A DNA stretch of 64,000 nt from Bifidobacterium sp. ESL0790 (lineage in GTDB: Bacteria; Actinomycetota; Actinomycetes; Actinomycetales; Bifidobacteriaceae): NCBI RefSeq assembly GCF_029395435.1, contig NZ_CP113915.1, forward strand, positions 930,001-994,000, given 5' to 3'. Shown piece by piece: positions 11,274-18,764 of the stretch. The notes under the pieces were generated by a model. The model ran no database searches and was not told where the DNA came from. It saw nothing but the letters and a program-made list of their open reading frames with translations. Numbering within the stretch: the first letter of the stretch is position 1; each line of letters begins with the position of its first letter. The position numbers and the translations under genes are program-made.

Positions 11274-11903
11274 ATGAGCACATCGAGTCGCAAGCGCGCC
11301 ACCGGGCGCGGGACCGCCAAGACGAAGACCAAATCGAAGTCGAAGTCGGCGTCCTCCAAGCGCGACTTCGGGCCCTTGGCGCTGTTCGTTGTCGTGATCG
11401 TCGTGGTGCTGGGCGTCATCCAGCTGGCCACCACGATCTATAGCTACAGCCAGAGCCTCACCGAACTCAACGGGCTCAAACGCCAGGAATCGCAGCTCAT
11501 CGCCAAGAAGGCGAACCTGGAGAACGACATCTCGCGCTGGAACGACAAGGCCTACGTCACCGCCCAGGCCAGGCAGCGGCTCGGCTTCGTCTTCCCCGGC
11601 GAGCAGTCGATTCACGTGGAGCACCCCGAGGCGGTCACCGGCGTGAAGCCCAAGAACGACACCAAGACGACCAGCACCGACCAGAGCTCGCGCACCCTGC
11701 CGTGGTACAGCGAGCTGGCGTATGGCTTCAAGAAGGCAGACGAGCCGCTGCCGAGCCAGCAGAAGGGCACGGTGACGGCGCCGGACCAGCAGGGCGACAA
11801 GGCGAAAAGCGGCCAGAAGCAGGACGCGAAGGACCAGCCGGATTCCGGTAACGGGCAATCCAAGTCGGGTTCGCAGAAGACCACGTCGGGCCCAGGGCAC
11901 TGA
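11274..11903 (+). CDS. Septum formation initiator (DivIC/FtsB-like) protein
   Basis: 209 residues from the ATG at 11274; an in-frame ATG at 11250 lies inside the terminator stem and is less likely. A basic Lys/Ser/Thr-rich cytoplasmic head is followed by one membrane helix (about residues 34-56), then a short coiled coil with LNGLKRQESQLIAKKANLEN and the family motif YVTAQARQRLGFVFPGE. Such bitopic proteins join FtsL and FtsQ at the division septum. The C-terminal tail is a long Lys/Gln/Ser-rich region. It sits in the conserved actinobacterial order eno - DivIC-like - DUF501 - ppx. No ribosome site is visible before the ATG. Confidence 0.85.
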   Translation: MSTSSRKRATGRGTAKTKTKSKSKSASSKRDFGPLALFVVVIVVVLGVIQLATTIYSYSQSLTELNGLKRQESQLIAKKANLENDISRWNDKAYVTAQARQRLGFVFPGEQSIHVEHPEAVTGVKPKNDTKTTSTDQSSRTLPWYSELAYGFKKADEPLPSQQKGTVTAPDQQGDKAKSGQKQDAKDQPDSGNGQSKSGSQKTTSGPGH

Positions 11904-12124
11904 TTTCGGGGCCGGTGCGATAATGGATGGCTTCGGGCTTTACTGATTCCATAAGCAATGGTCTTGGAACAGCGCAGTGACATTCGGCGTCATATACGCT
12001 ATGGATGTTAGATGGCCAGACGAAACAGACAATACGAAAAACCAGACAGACTAACCAGATAGACAAACGCGGCCAACGGATTCGGCGATCGCCGGATGCG
12101 TGGCACGAGGAGGACACAACGGTT

Positions 12125-12856
12125 TTGGAACAGCGGCAAGCACAAGCGCAACCAGCATCTGGCGATTCGGACGTCCAGCGGGCTTCGATCGCGCAACAGG
12201 CTCCCGACGCCCAGGGTCAGCGGAACGTGGAGCGTCAGACACCGGAAGCGGACGCTCAGCGCGTCCTCGCCGACCAGCAGGCCATTGAGCAAGAGGCCAA
12301 GGCGCTGGTCGACCGGGTGATGGCCGACCCGGCCACGGAGGACGACATCGCCCTGGTGACCAAGCAGCTCGGGCGTTTCCCGCGCGGCATGGTGGCCGTG
12401 GGCGCCCGATGCGTGTGCGGCAGACCCCTGGCCGTGATCACCCGCCCGCAGCTGCCCGACGGCACGCCGTTCCCGACCACCTGCTACCTCACCAGCCCCG
12501 AGGCCGTGAAGGCCGCCTCGCACGTCGAGGCCGACGGGTCGATGCAGCACTACACCGACTTGGTGCAGCACGACGAGGCGATCCACGAGCGCTATGAGCG
12601 GGCCCACCAGCTCTACCTCGTCTTCCGCCACGAGCTGGCCGTGCGCCTGGGCGACAGCGAGGAGCACATCGCCGGCACGAGCGCCGGTGGCATGCCGGTG
12701 CGCGTCAAATGCCTGCACGCCCTGCTGGCCCAGACGCTGGTGATGGGCGAGGGGGCCAATCCCATCGGCGACATCGTCATGGAGCGCATAGCTGCGGATT
12801 TCGACCCCAAGGTCTGCCGGTGCACCACGACGCTCGACGAGCCCGCGGGCAAGTAG
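12125..12856 (+). CDS. DUF501 domain-containing protein
   Basis: 243 residues from the TTG at 12125, chosen because GAGGAGGA lies at 12107-12114; the frame is open further upstream to 12005 but without a ribosome site. After a Gln-rich N-terminus the DUF501 domain begins near residue 55 (VTKQLGRFPRGMVAVGARC) and includes the conserved cysteines of CVCGRPL, RVKCLHAL and CRCTTTL, which suggests metal binding. Function is unknown, but the gene is conserved next to the DivIC-like and Ppx genes in actinobacteria, and it probably forms an operon with them. Confidence 0.85.
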   Translation: MEQRQAQAQPASGDSDVQRASIAQQAPDAQGQRNVERQTPEADAQRVLADQQAIEQEAKALVDRVMADPATEDDIALVTKQLGRFPRGMVAVGARCVCGRPLAVITRPQLPDGTPFPTTCYLTSPEAVKAASHVEADGSMQHYTDLVQHDEAIHERYERAHQLYLVFRHELAVRLGDSEEHIAGTSAGGMPVRVKCLHALLAQTLVMGEGANPIGDIVMERIAADFDPKVCRCTTTLDEPAGK

Positions 12857-12976
12857 CCACAACCAAATCAGCAAACCAAATCATCAAACGACGGTGACGG
12901 CCACCAGATAAGCTGGGTGGAGTCAACACGCGAGGTCACAGCGCGTCACGGCGCTAGAAATGCGGAGGAACCAAGG

Positions 12977-14005
12977 ATGGATAACGGCGCGGATATTTCT
13001 GCGGAGGCCCCGGTGACGGTGGCGGGCATCGACTGCGGCACCAACTCGATCAGGCTCAAGATCTCCGAGGTGCGCCCCGACGGCACCACCAAGGACATCG
13101 TGCCGAGGCTCCTGCGCGTCATCCGCCTGGGCGAGGACGTCGACAAGAACCACCGCTTCTCCGAGGCCGCCCTGCAGCGCGCCTACACCGCCGCCCACGA
13201 GTTCGCCGAGGTGCTGGGCCGCCACCCCGTGGATGGCCTGCGCTTCGTGGCCACATCCGCCACGCGCGACGCCGCCAACCGCAAGGAGTTCGAGGATGGC
13301 ATCGAGTCCATTCTCGGCGTGCGCCCCGAGGTCATCCCGGGCACGGAGGAGGCCGCCCTGAGCTTCCTTGGCGCCACCAGCGTCGTGCCGCGCGACGGGC
13401 TCACCGCGCCCTATCTGGTAGTCGACCTGGGCGGCGGCTCCACCGAGATGGTGCTGGGCGGCGACGGCAAGTCCGCGCCCGCCACGAAGGTGCAGCAGGC
13501 CTTCTCGATGAACATCGGCTCGGTGCGCATGACCGAGCGCCACCTGCGCCACGACCCGCCCACCGCCGAGGAGATCGCCGAGGCCACCGCCGACATCGAC
13601 GAGCACATCGACGAGACGTTCGAGCATGTGCCGGCGGGCAAGGCGCGCACCATCATCGGAGTGTCGGGCACGGTGACCACCATGACCGCGCTTGTGCTGG
13701 GCCTGAAGGAATACGACCACAGCATGGTCGACGGCGTGCGTGTGCGCGACCAGGACGTCTTCGCCATCGACGACAAGTTCCTCAACATGACCCGCGCCGA
13801 GCGCTCCACCTACAAGACCATCCACCCCGGCCGCATCGACGTGGTGGGCGGGGGAGCGCTGATCTGGAACCGCGTGCTCGCCCGCATTTCCGAGGCCGCG
13901 CTCGCCGACCATGGCGAGGGCATCGACTCGTTCGTCTCCAGCGACCACGGTCTGCTTGATGGCATTGTGCTCGACTACGGCATGAGGCTGCTGGATCGGC
14001 GCTGA
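12977..14005 (+). CDS. ppx: Ppx/GppA family exopolyphosphatase
   Basis: 342 residues from the ATG at 12977, which has GGAGG at 12964-12968; an in-frame GTG at 12917 lacks such a site. The enzyme removes terminal phosphate from polyphosphate or pppGpp. The ASKHA-type phosphate loops are clear: GIDCGTNSIRLKI near residue 18 and VVDLGGGSTEMVL near 151, with GVSGTVTTMTAL further on. Actinobacteria often carry such short, single-domain Ppx forms. It ends the eno / DUF501 group and is followed by a small hairpin (GTGCC/GGCAC at 14009-14022). Confidence 0.92.
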   Translation: MDNGADISAEAPVTVAGIDCGTNSIRLKISEVRPDGTTKDIVPRLLRVIRLGEDVDKNHRFSEAALQRAYTAAHEFAEVLGRHPVDGLRFVATSATRDAANRKEFEDGIESILGVRPEVIPGTEEAALSFLGATSVVPRDGLTAPYLVVDLGGGSTEMVLGGDGKSAPATKVQQAFSMNIGSVRMTERHLRHDPPTAEEIAEATADIDEHIDETFEHVPAGKARTIIGVSGTVTTMTALVLGLKEYDHSMVDGVRVRDQDVFAIDDKFLNMTRAERSTYKTIHPGRIDVVGGGALIWNRVLARISEAALADHGEGIDSFVSSDHGLLDGIVLDYGMRLLDRR

Positions 14006-14031
14006 AGGGTGCCGAAGGGCACGTTTATTGC

Positions 14032-14165
14032 GTTGCTGAAAGGCTGAAACGCGTGCGTCATGTCCAGTCTCACTTTGCACTTGGACTGTCGTTAGATCGT
14101 CGCTAAAAGGCTGAAATGCGGGCTATACCAGCTCTCGTCTCGCGGCTCGGCTGCCGCTAGACAGT
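14032..14165. repeat. Diverged tandem duplication of about 67 bases
   Basis: The stretch 14032-14098 is followed by a related copy at 14099-14165. The first 22 bases differ at only three places; the rest is looser but aligns through the TGTCGTTAGA and TGCCGCTAGA ends. It fills most of the gap between ppx and the tRNA gene. Confidence 0.6.
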
Positions 14166-14211
14166 AGAGAGGATATGGCATAATTGATACTTGTCGGTTT
14201 TAGGCCGATGT

Positions 14212-14292
14212 GCCCCCGTGGCGGAATTGGTAGACGCAGCTGACTTAAAATCAGCCGCCATTGGCTTGTGGGTTCGAGTCCCACCGGGGGTA
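14212..14292 (+). tRNA. tRNA-Leu (anticodon UAA)
   Basis: 81 bases that fold as a tRNA: acceptor GCCCCCG with CGGGGGT, D arm, anticodon stem GCTGA/TCAGC with loop CTTAAAA (anticodon TAA), a 12-base variable region, T arm GTGGG-TTCGAGT-CCCAC and A73. CCA is not encoded. A T-run follows at 14294-14298. It marks the left border of the AT-richer accessory region. Confidence 0.97.
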
Positions 14293-14706
14293 CTTTTTCA
14301 TGAATTTATTAATCCGTTGGAACCTAACGGTTTTCCCACCTCTGATGTTTCAGTCTGTATCCGAATGTTGCTCGGGTCTTGGCTACCTGAGGTCTCGGTA
14401 GCTTTGACTTTTCGATAGGCATTCCGCTTGAGTTCGCGGGACATGTTGAGCGCTGGATTGTCTTCATACGGTTCGTAAACTGCATAAATTGGAAATATCC
14501 AGGACGACGCGTCCACAATGAACATTGCAACTTATAAAAAAGGTCGGTATCTTGACAATTATGGATAATAATCATGCTAAGGAAGATGAAAGCGAGATTC
14601 CTCGCGATCAAAGTGCATATTATACACCTTTTTTTGAAAAATAAAAATAACCGAATTCGTACATATTTAGATGTGTATAAGTCAGTTTTGAGTTAGGAGA
14701 AGGGGA
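14293..14706. other. AT-rich region between tRNA-Leu and the KilA-N gene
   Basis: 414 bases. On the minus strand there are open frames of 75 codons (14298-14525) and 95 codons (14324-14611), neither resembling a family I recognise; they may be remains of an integrated element. No repeat of the tRNA 3' end was found further along that would mark an attachment site. The KilA-N ribosome site AGGAGAAGGGG lies at the right edge. Confidence 0.4.
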
Positions 14707-15603
14707 ATGACGGTGGATAAGTCTTCTAGAATTCACGCCGAAGATGTGGACATTACAATTCATACCGTGTCTGGTCAGGATTTCATCTCTCTTACTGACA
14801 TGGCCCGTCACCTTGGTGCGTCGCCGGGTGACGTAATTCGTCGCTGGCTGCGATTGGCGGACACCATAGACTTCCTTTCAGCTTGGGAGAGTCTTGCAAA
14901 CCCGTTGTTTGATAAAGATGCGGCAGAAAGCATTAGAGGACAGGCCGGGAAGAACGTATTCAGTCTTTCTGCCGGAGAGTGGATCAGCAAGACGAACGCA
15001 ATAGGAATTCGTTCTTCAAAAGGAAGAAACGGTGGAACCTACGCTCATACAGATATCGCGTTCGCGTTCGCCTCATGGATAAGTCCTGAATTCCATCTCT
15101 TCGTCATCAAGGACTACGAGCGTCTCAAGACCGCTGAGAAGGAACGTCTGGGGGTTGAATGGCATGCGCGGCGCGAGCTGGCCAAGACCAACTACCGGCT
15201 TCATACCGATTCGGTGAAGGGCATGATCGAAGAAAGCGGTATGTCTGGCTTCCGTGAGCGCCTTGCGTATGCTTCTGAAGCTGATGTCATTAATCTTGCC
15301 GTGTTCGGGCAGAAGGCGTCCTCGTGGAGGAAGGATCATGAGGGATGGAAGGGGAACATGCGTGACTATGCGCCTGCTTCCGAATTGGTCATCCTGCAGA
15401 ATATCGAGGCGTTGAGCAGTGTGCTTATCCGTGAGGGCAAGAGTAAGGAAGAGCGTTTCCGCATTCTCCTTATGGAAGCTCAGCGGCAGCGCGAGGTCCT
15501 TAAGCCGGATATGCCGTCAATCGAGAAGATTCAGAGAATCATCGATGATTCTGAAAAGTCTGATAAGCGAATTGGTGACAGGAAAGAAGACTTGAACGAC
15601 TGA
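14707..15603 (+). CDS. KilA-N domain protein
   Basis: 298 residues, start fixed by AGGAGAAGGGG at 14695-14705. The KilA-N DNA-binding domain occupies about residues 10-145: an ITIHTVSGQDFISLTDMA-like opening, then YAHTDIAFAFASWISPEF and HLFVIKDYERLK, which are hallmark positions. KilA-N proteins are known from phages and large DNA viruses and from scattered bacterial accessory loci. The C-terminal half (LVILQNIEALSSVL, later Lys/Asp-rich) is helical. Codon use and base composition are unlike the core genes. The TGA stop is followed in the same frame, two codons on, by the start of the next gene. Confidence 0.88.
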   Translation: MTVDKSSRIHAEDVDITIHTVSGQDFISLTDMARHLGASPGDVIRRWLRLADTIDFLSAWESLANPLFDKDAAESIRGQAGKNVFSLSAGEWISKTNAIGIRSSKGRNGGTYAHTDIAFAFASWISPEFHLFVIKDYERLKTAEKERLGVEWHARRELAKTNYRLHTDSVKGMIEESGMSGFRERLAYASEADVINLAVFGQKASSWRKDHEGWKGNMRDYAPASELVILQNIEALSSVLIREGKSKEERFRILLMEAQRQREVLKPDMPSIEKIQRIIDDSEKSDKRIGDRKEDLND

Positions 15604-15609
15604 CTAGAT

Positions 15610-15924
15610 TTGTCTGCAAAACACTGCCTACTCGTCCATGAGCTTGTCCATGCTGAGCATCACGACAGTGGATGCGAAATCGTGGACAAGGACGTCGAGA
15701 GGTACACCTGTCGCGAAACCGCTTTGCATCTCATCGATTCGGTTGAATACAAGAACTTTGAGAGCATATACGGCGAAGACGTGTATAAAATTGCTAATGA
15801 GCTGGACGTGACGGCCCAGATTGTCCAGTATTACCGTCGTTGCTCGCTGAGTTGTTGCCATTTCAGCGGCGGTACTTGGTCGAATTATAAAGTGTGGCTG
15901 CACGATAATGTGTGGTTGAGATAG
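15610..15924 (+). CDS. Short HExxH protein, ImmA/IrrE-like
   Basis: 104 residues from a TTG. LLVHELVHAEHHD near residue 7 carries the zinc-protease motif HExxH, and the following ESIYGEDVYKIANELDVTAQIVQYY resembles the C-terminal half of ImmA/IrrE proteases, which usually have some 40 or more residues before HExxH. Here those are missing, so this is either a 5'-truncated copy or the second half of a protein split from the KilA-N gene by the TGA at 15601. No good ribosome site lies before the TTG. ImmA-type proteases cut phage-type repressors; that role is only an inference here. Confidence 0.5.
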   Translation: MSAKHCLLVHELVHAEHHDSGCEIVDKDVERYTCRETALHLIDSVEYKNFESIYGEDVYKIANELDVTAQIVQYYRRCSLSCCHFSGGTWSNYKVWLHDNVWLR

Positions 15925-15937
15925 AAAAGGGAAGGTA

Positions 15938-16801
15938 ATGTCAAAGGAGAAGTCCCAGGCGCTGTTAGCGATGGAAGAGGCGAAGAAAGCTCATAAGCAG
16001 GTGAAAAACGAATATGAGCAAGCGGTTGCCTTGGCTGATCGTGCGGTGTCAAAAGCCCAACGTGCTCACGACAAGGCAGTCAGTTCCGCTGAATCGTTGC
16101 TGAATACGGAGAAAACGCGTCTGGACAAACCGATAGAGACAATTGGCAGCGCGAAATTATATTGGGATCATGTTCAAGAAGGGAAATCCTCTCTTGCGTT
16201 GGAAGATGGGATGACAGTGGAAGTTAATTCTTCCGGTAATGTCTATTCCACTGCCGCCACAAAAGGCAAGGTTGGCGTCAGCGTGACTGGTGCGGTTGTC
16301 GGAGGACTGATTGCGGGGCCTATTGGCGCTGTTGCTGCGGGAAAGAAGAATAAGGTCGACACGAAAAACTCCGTGCATGATAGTAGAAACCTTTTCATTA
16401 CCTTACGAACGTCCTCGAACGCTTTGACGATTCAGTGCAATCCCGATAAAGAGAAACAAGCTCGCGATTTTGCCGATGCGATCGTTCGTGCCGCGGCGAA
16501 CATGTCTGGTGTTTTTGAAGACCACACACGGAAGCTTGAAACCTTACAACAGCAAATTGCCGCCGTCCGAAATGACACAGCCGATATTGATGAGGCCGCA
16601 GCCGAATCTGAGGCCGTTAAAAATGATACGGCTGCAATGGATATGGCGCTGCAAACTTTCGAACAAGCTAAAGCTTTAGTGCCTGCTGATGAGCTGACTA
16701 ATTATGAGCATGGCAAGAAGGTGCGTCGTAACGTTATCATTGCAGTTGCTGTGTTGATCATTGTGGTCATTGTTGTCTGCTGCATAATATTTCTGCGTTA
16801 A
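15938..16801 (+). CDS. Coiled-coil, glycine-zipper, C-tail-anchored protein of unknown function
   Basis: 287 residues with GGGAAGG before the ATG. Residues 1-60 are an Ala/Lys/Glu coiled coil. A middle part (about 70-190) with AKLYWDHVQ and LFITLRTSSNALTIQCNPDK looks like a bacterial PH-like fold, interrupted by a glycine-zipper stretch GAVVGGLIAGPIGAVAAG. A second coiled coil follows (about 190-255). The last 25 residues are one hydrophobic helix, VIIAVAVLIIVVIVVCCIIF, giving a tail anchor with the bulk in the cytoplasm. The domain reading is mine and unverified. The neighbourhood suggests an accessory, possibly defence-linked role. Confidence 0.6.
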   Translation: MSKEKSQALLAMEEAKKAHKQVKNEYEQAVALADRAVSKAQRAHDKAVSSAESLLNTEKTRLDKPIETIGSAKLYWDHVQEGKSSLALEDGMTVEVNSSGNVYSTAATKGKVGVSVTGAVVGGLIAGPIGAVAAGKKNKVDTKNSVHDSRNLFITLRTSSNALTIQCNPDKEKQARDFADAIVRAAANMSGVFEDHTRKLETLQQQIAAVRNDTADIDEAAAESEAVKNDTAAMDMALQTFEQAKALVPADELTNYEHGKKVRRNVIIAVAVLIIVVIVVCCIIFLR

Positions 16802-16810
16802 CTGAGAAAT

Positions 16811-16840
16811 GCCCTCGCCGAGAGTCAATCCGGCGGGGGC
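16811..16840 (+). terminator. Hairpin after the tail-anchored protein gene
   Basis: GCCCTCGCCG and CGGCGGGGGC pair over 10 bp with one G-T pair and a 10-base loop. No T-run follows, so its strength is uncertain. Confidence 0.5.
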
Positions 16841-17142
16841 TATGAAATGGACTCAAATAGTCGGTCTATAGTCCAAAAAGTTGGTTATAATACTGGTTTG
16901 GTCTTACGGGTATAAGTGTTTTATATCGCTGTTTTTAACGTGGAAAATCGTCGGATGACTGATCTGTCCGGATATGGGTCATGAAGCCCCAATTGATGAA
17001 CTCGATGTTGAGAAACCGCAGGGAACTACTATCCTGTTTTATCGGCAATTTGGGCAAAGGGCAGCATTATTAGGTATTTGGTGGTGTCAGGTAGTTTGCG
17101 CATTTCAGGTCGTGGGCTTTGAGTTGGAAAGGCATGGCCCTA

Positions 17143-17159
17143 CCCCCCCCCAAAAAAAA
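17143..17159. repeat. Homopolymer tract C9 followed by A8
   Basis: Nine C (17143-17151) then eight A (17152-17159), about 100 bases before the start of the membrane protein gene at 17261. One of four G/C runs of eight or more bases between 17.1 and 23.1 kb. Confidence 0.8.
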
Positions 17160-17260
17160 TCTTAAACTCAATTTATACAAACTATCGGATACTATCATAT
17201 GCGATAAAATATTGTATCTATACAAACAATATAATATTGTTCAATATAGGAGATGATAGT

Positions 17261-18214
17261 ATGTCAGTTGCTGATATCTCGGTCATTGTGTCTGTTTTAG
17301 CTTTTTTGGTATCTTTTGCTTCTTTCGGATGGACTGTTTATAAAGATAAAACCGAACGTGCAGATATAAATGAGTTAAATACCTGGAATACTTTGTTGGA
17401 TAACAGCCCTGGTCAAGATCAGGTTTTAAAAAATGAGCAACAGGAAGTTGCGAATCGTATACGAGGTAAGGCGTTACACAGACAATTTACTAAGTATATT
17501 TACGATCATTTACCGCCTAAACTATCCGACAAAGAAGGTTGTGATAACCAACTTAAGTTAAGAGAGCGCGGTCCCATACGCTTTCTGAATTGGTTGTCGG
17601 TAGGTTTCACAGGAGGAATTTCCTTTGCGTTTATTTTTCTTTATTATGTTGTGGTATATACAAAGAGTGCACCCGGACAATCTTATAATCAGCAGGCAGC
17701 CCCGTTTCTTTTGCTGATGTTTTTGATATTCTTCGGAGTGGGAATATGTATTTGTTTGGCTTTACGCAAATTATGGATAAAAAGCATTGTCGAAAATGAT
17801 TTTCCGAAATCACTTTTAGCGGCGAAATTGCAGGATGATTACAAGTCTGCCGCCTTTCAAGAACTGAAGGATACTGAGGAAAACTATACGCATTTAAAAA
17901 CGAATCGGGCAATTTCGGTTAATGCTTTTATGGTAGGTATTTCATTTCCTCTGGTATTTTTGGCTGCGGCTCTTTCTGCTATGTGGAAGAATAATGCAAT
18001 TCTTCATACATGTTCAATTTTGGGTTCCTACGTGGTTGTTTTCGGGATATTTCTATCGCTTATTTTTTTGATTCTCGATAGCTTTTTATCTGTATCTGTG
18101 AAAGAAAATGAGCTGGGAGAAATCAAAGAGGAAGACAAAGTCGAATCTGATCAAAAAACGGGTGGAGCTGATGAGGGTAAAAAGTGCGATAAATCCGCAA
18201 AGAAAGTGGTGTAA
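17261..18214 (+). CDS. Multi-pass membrane protein of unknown function
   Basis: 317 residues from the ATG at 17261, which has AGGAG at 17249-17253; a TTG at 17237 is less likely. Predicted helices lie near residues 4-24, 112-132, 146-168, 228-250 and 258-282, with a soluble stretch of about 85 residues between the first two and a charged Lys/Glu/Asp tail. I do not recognise the family. The sequence is markedly AT-rich (20 G+C in 60 bases at 17881-17940), unlike the core genes, which points to acquisition from elsewhere. It may work with the tail-anchored protein upstream, but the two have separate promoter regions. Confidence 0.7.
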   Translation: MSVADISVIVSVLAFLVSFASFGWTVYKDKTERADINELNTWNTLLDNSPGQDQVLKNEQQEVANRIRGKALHRQFTKYIYDHLPPKLSDKEGCDNQLKLRERGPIRFLNWLSVGFTGGISFAFIFLYYVVVYTKSAPGQSYNQQAAPFLLLMFLIFFGVGICICLALRKLWIKSIVENDFPKSLLAAKLQDDYKSAAFQELKDTEENYTHLKTNRAISVNAFMVGISFPLVFLAAALSAMWKNNAILHTCSILGSYVVVFGIFLSLIFLILDSFLSVSVKENELGEIKEEDKVESDQKTGGADEGKKCDKSAKKVV

Positions 18215-18399
18215 TTGTGTTTTATTGCGATAGCTAAGGACTTGAGCTGCAATACTGATTCTTTAGAAACGAGAATTAAATCGAAGTGTTATCTATGGTG
18301 CGTTCTCTTATATGTTTCATAATTGCCAGTGTCTTCTTTTAGAATTTGATAGAAAGACGTCTATTGGGGGGGGTAGGTGATTGTGGAGATAATTAATGT

Positions 18400-18669
18400 T
18401 TATTGTGCTAGCTGTTGAATTTGCCGATTATTTCTGGGATGAAATGACTTGTATTGTCGGCTGGCTGCTCCGGGAAGGGCGATAAGCTGTGTTAGTTTCG
18501 CGCTGTTAGCTGTTAATGATGCGGTGAGTAAAGACGTCATCCAATCATCTTCTCGTGCTGCGAAGCGTTTGATGCGGGGTTCGCCTGAGGCGTGAAAAAC
18601 GAAGAGTTCTACTGATGTGTGTAAGTAGGTTGTTTAAGGTGTGATGTCTTGCCAGAGGTTTTCGACCAT
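18400..18669 (-). pseudogene. Possible gene remnant with an internal stop
   Basis: Minus-strand frame: an ATG at 18667-18669 opens MVENLWQDITP, then TAA at 18634-18636, then a further 77 open codons (including LFVFHASGEPRIKRFAARED and later LTQLIALPGAASRQYKSF) to the stop at 18400-18402. The codons after the internal stop look like coding sequence, but I cannot match it to a family and it could be chance. Confidence 0.3.
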
Positions 18670-18716
18670 CCTGTGGAATGGTGGATGGATGGTTCGTAGT
18701 TATTATGTACGACTGT

Positions 18717-18754
18717 ATTGTGGGTCACTCAAGGTGTGGAGGGTGGCCCACAAT
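18717..18754 (-). terminator. Hairpin after LPXTG gene 1
   Basis: ATTGTGGGTCAC and GTGGCCCACAAT pair over 12 bp with one G-T pair and a 14-base loop. There is no clear T-run on the minus strand, so termination is plausible rather than certain. Confidence 0.5.
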
Positions 18755-18764
18755 GGTTTGCCGG

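Larger units (their letters stand above)
16802..17260. other. AT-rich intergenic region with a C9-A8 tract
   Basis: 459 bases. It holds a hairpin after the upstream gene (16811-16840), a short frame at 16974-17165 that I do not believe, a run of nine C then eight A at 17143-17159, and an AT-rich promoter-like stretch before 17261 with TATAAT at 17229-17234. Confidence 0.5.
18215..18764. other. Intergenic region with a G8 tract and a decayed minus-strand frame
   Basis: 550 bases between the membrane protein gene and the first LPXTG gene. It includes eight G at 18366-18373, a decayed reading frame (18400-18669, minus) and a hairpin after the LPXTG gene (18717-18754). No intact gene is visible. 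Confidence 0.5.

Noticed and set aside
14298..14611. Overlapping minus-strand frames of 75 and 95 codons next to tRNA-Leu as an integrase remnant
   Set aside because: No Arg/His/Tyr integrase motifs and no duplicated tRNA 3' end further along to serve as an attachment site.
16974..17165. A 63-codon plus-strand frame ending at the C9-A8 tract
   Set aside because: No ribosome site, no recognisable domain and it ends in homopolymer sequence; kept only as part of the intergenic description.
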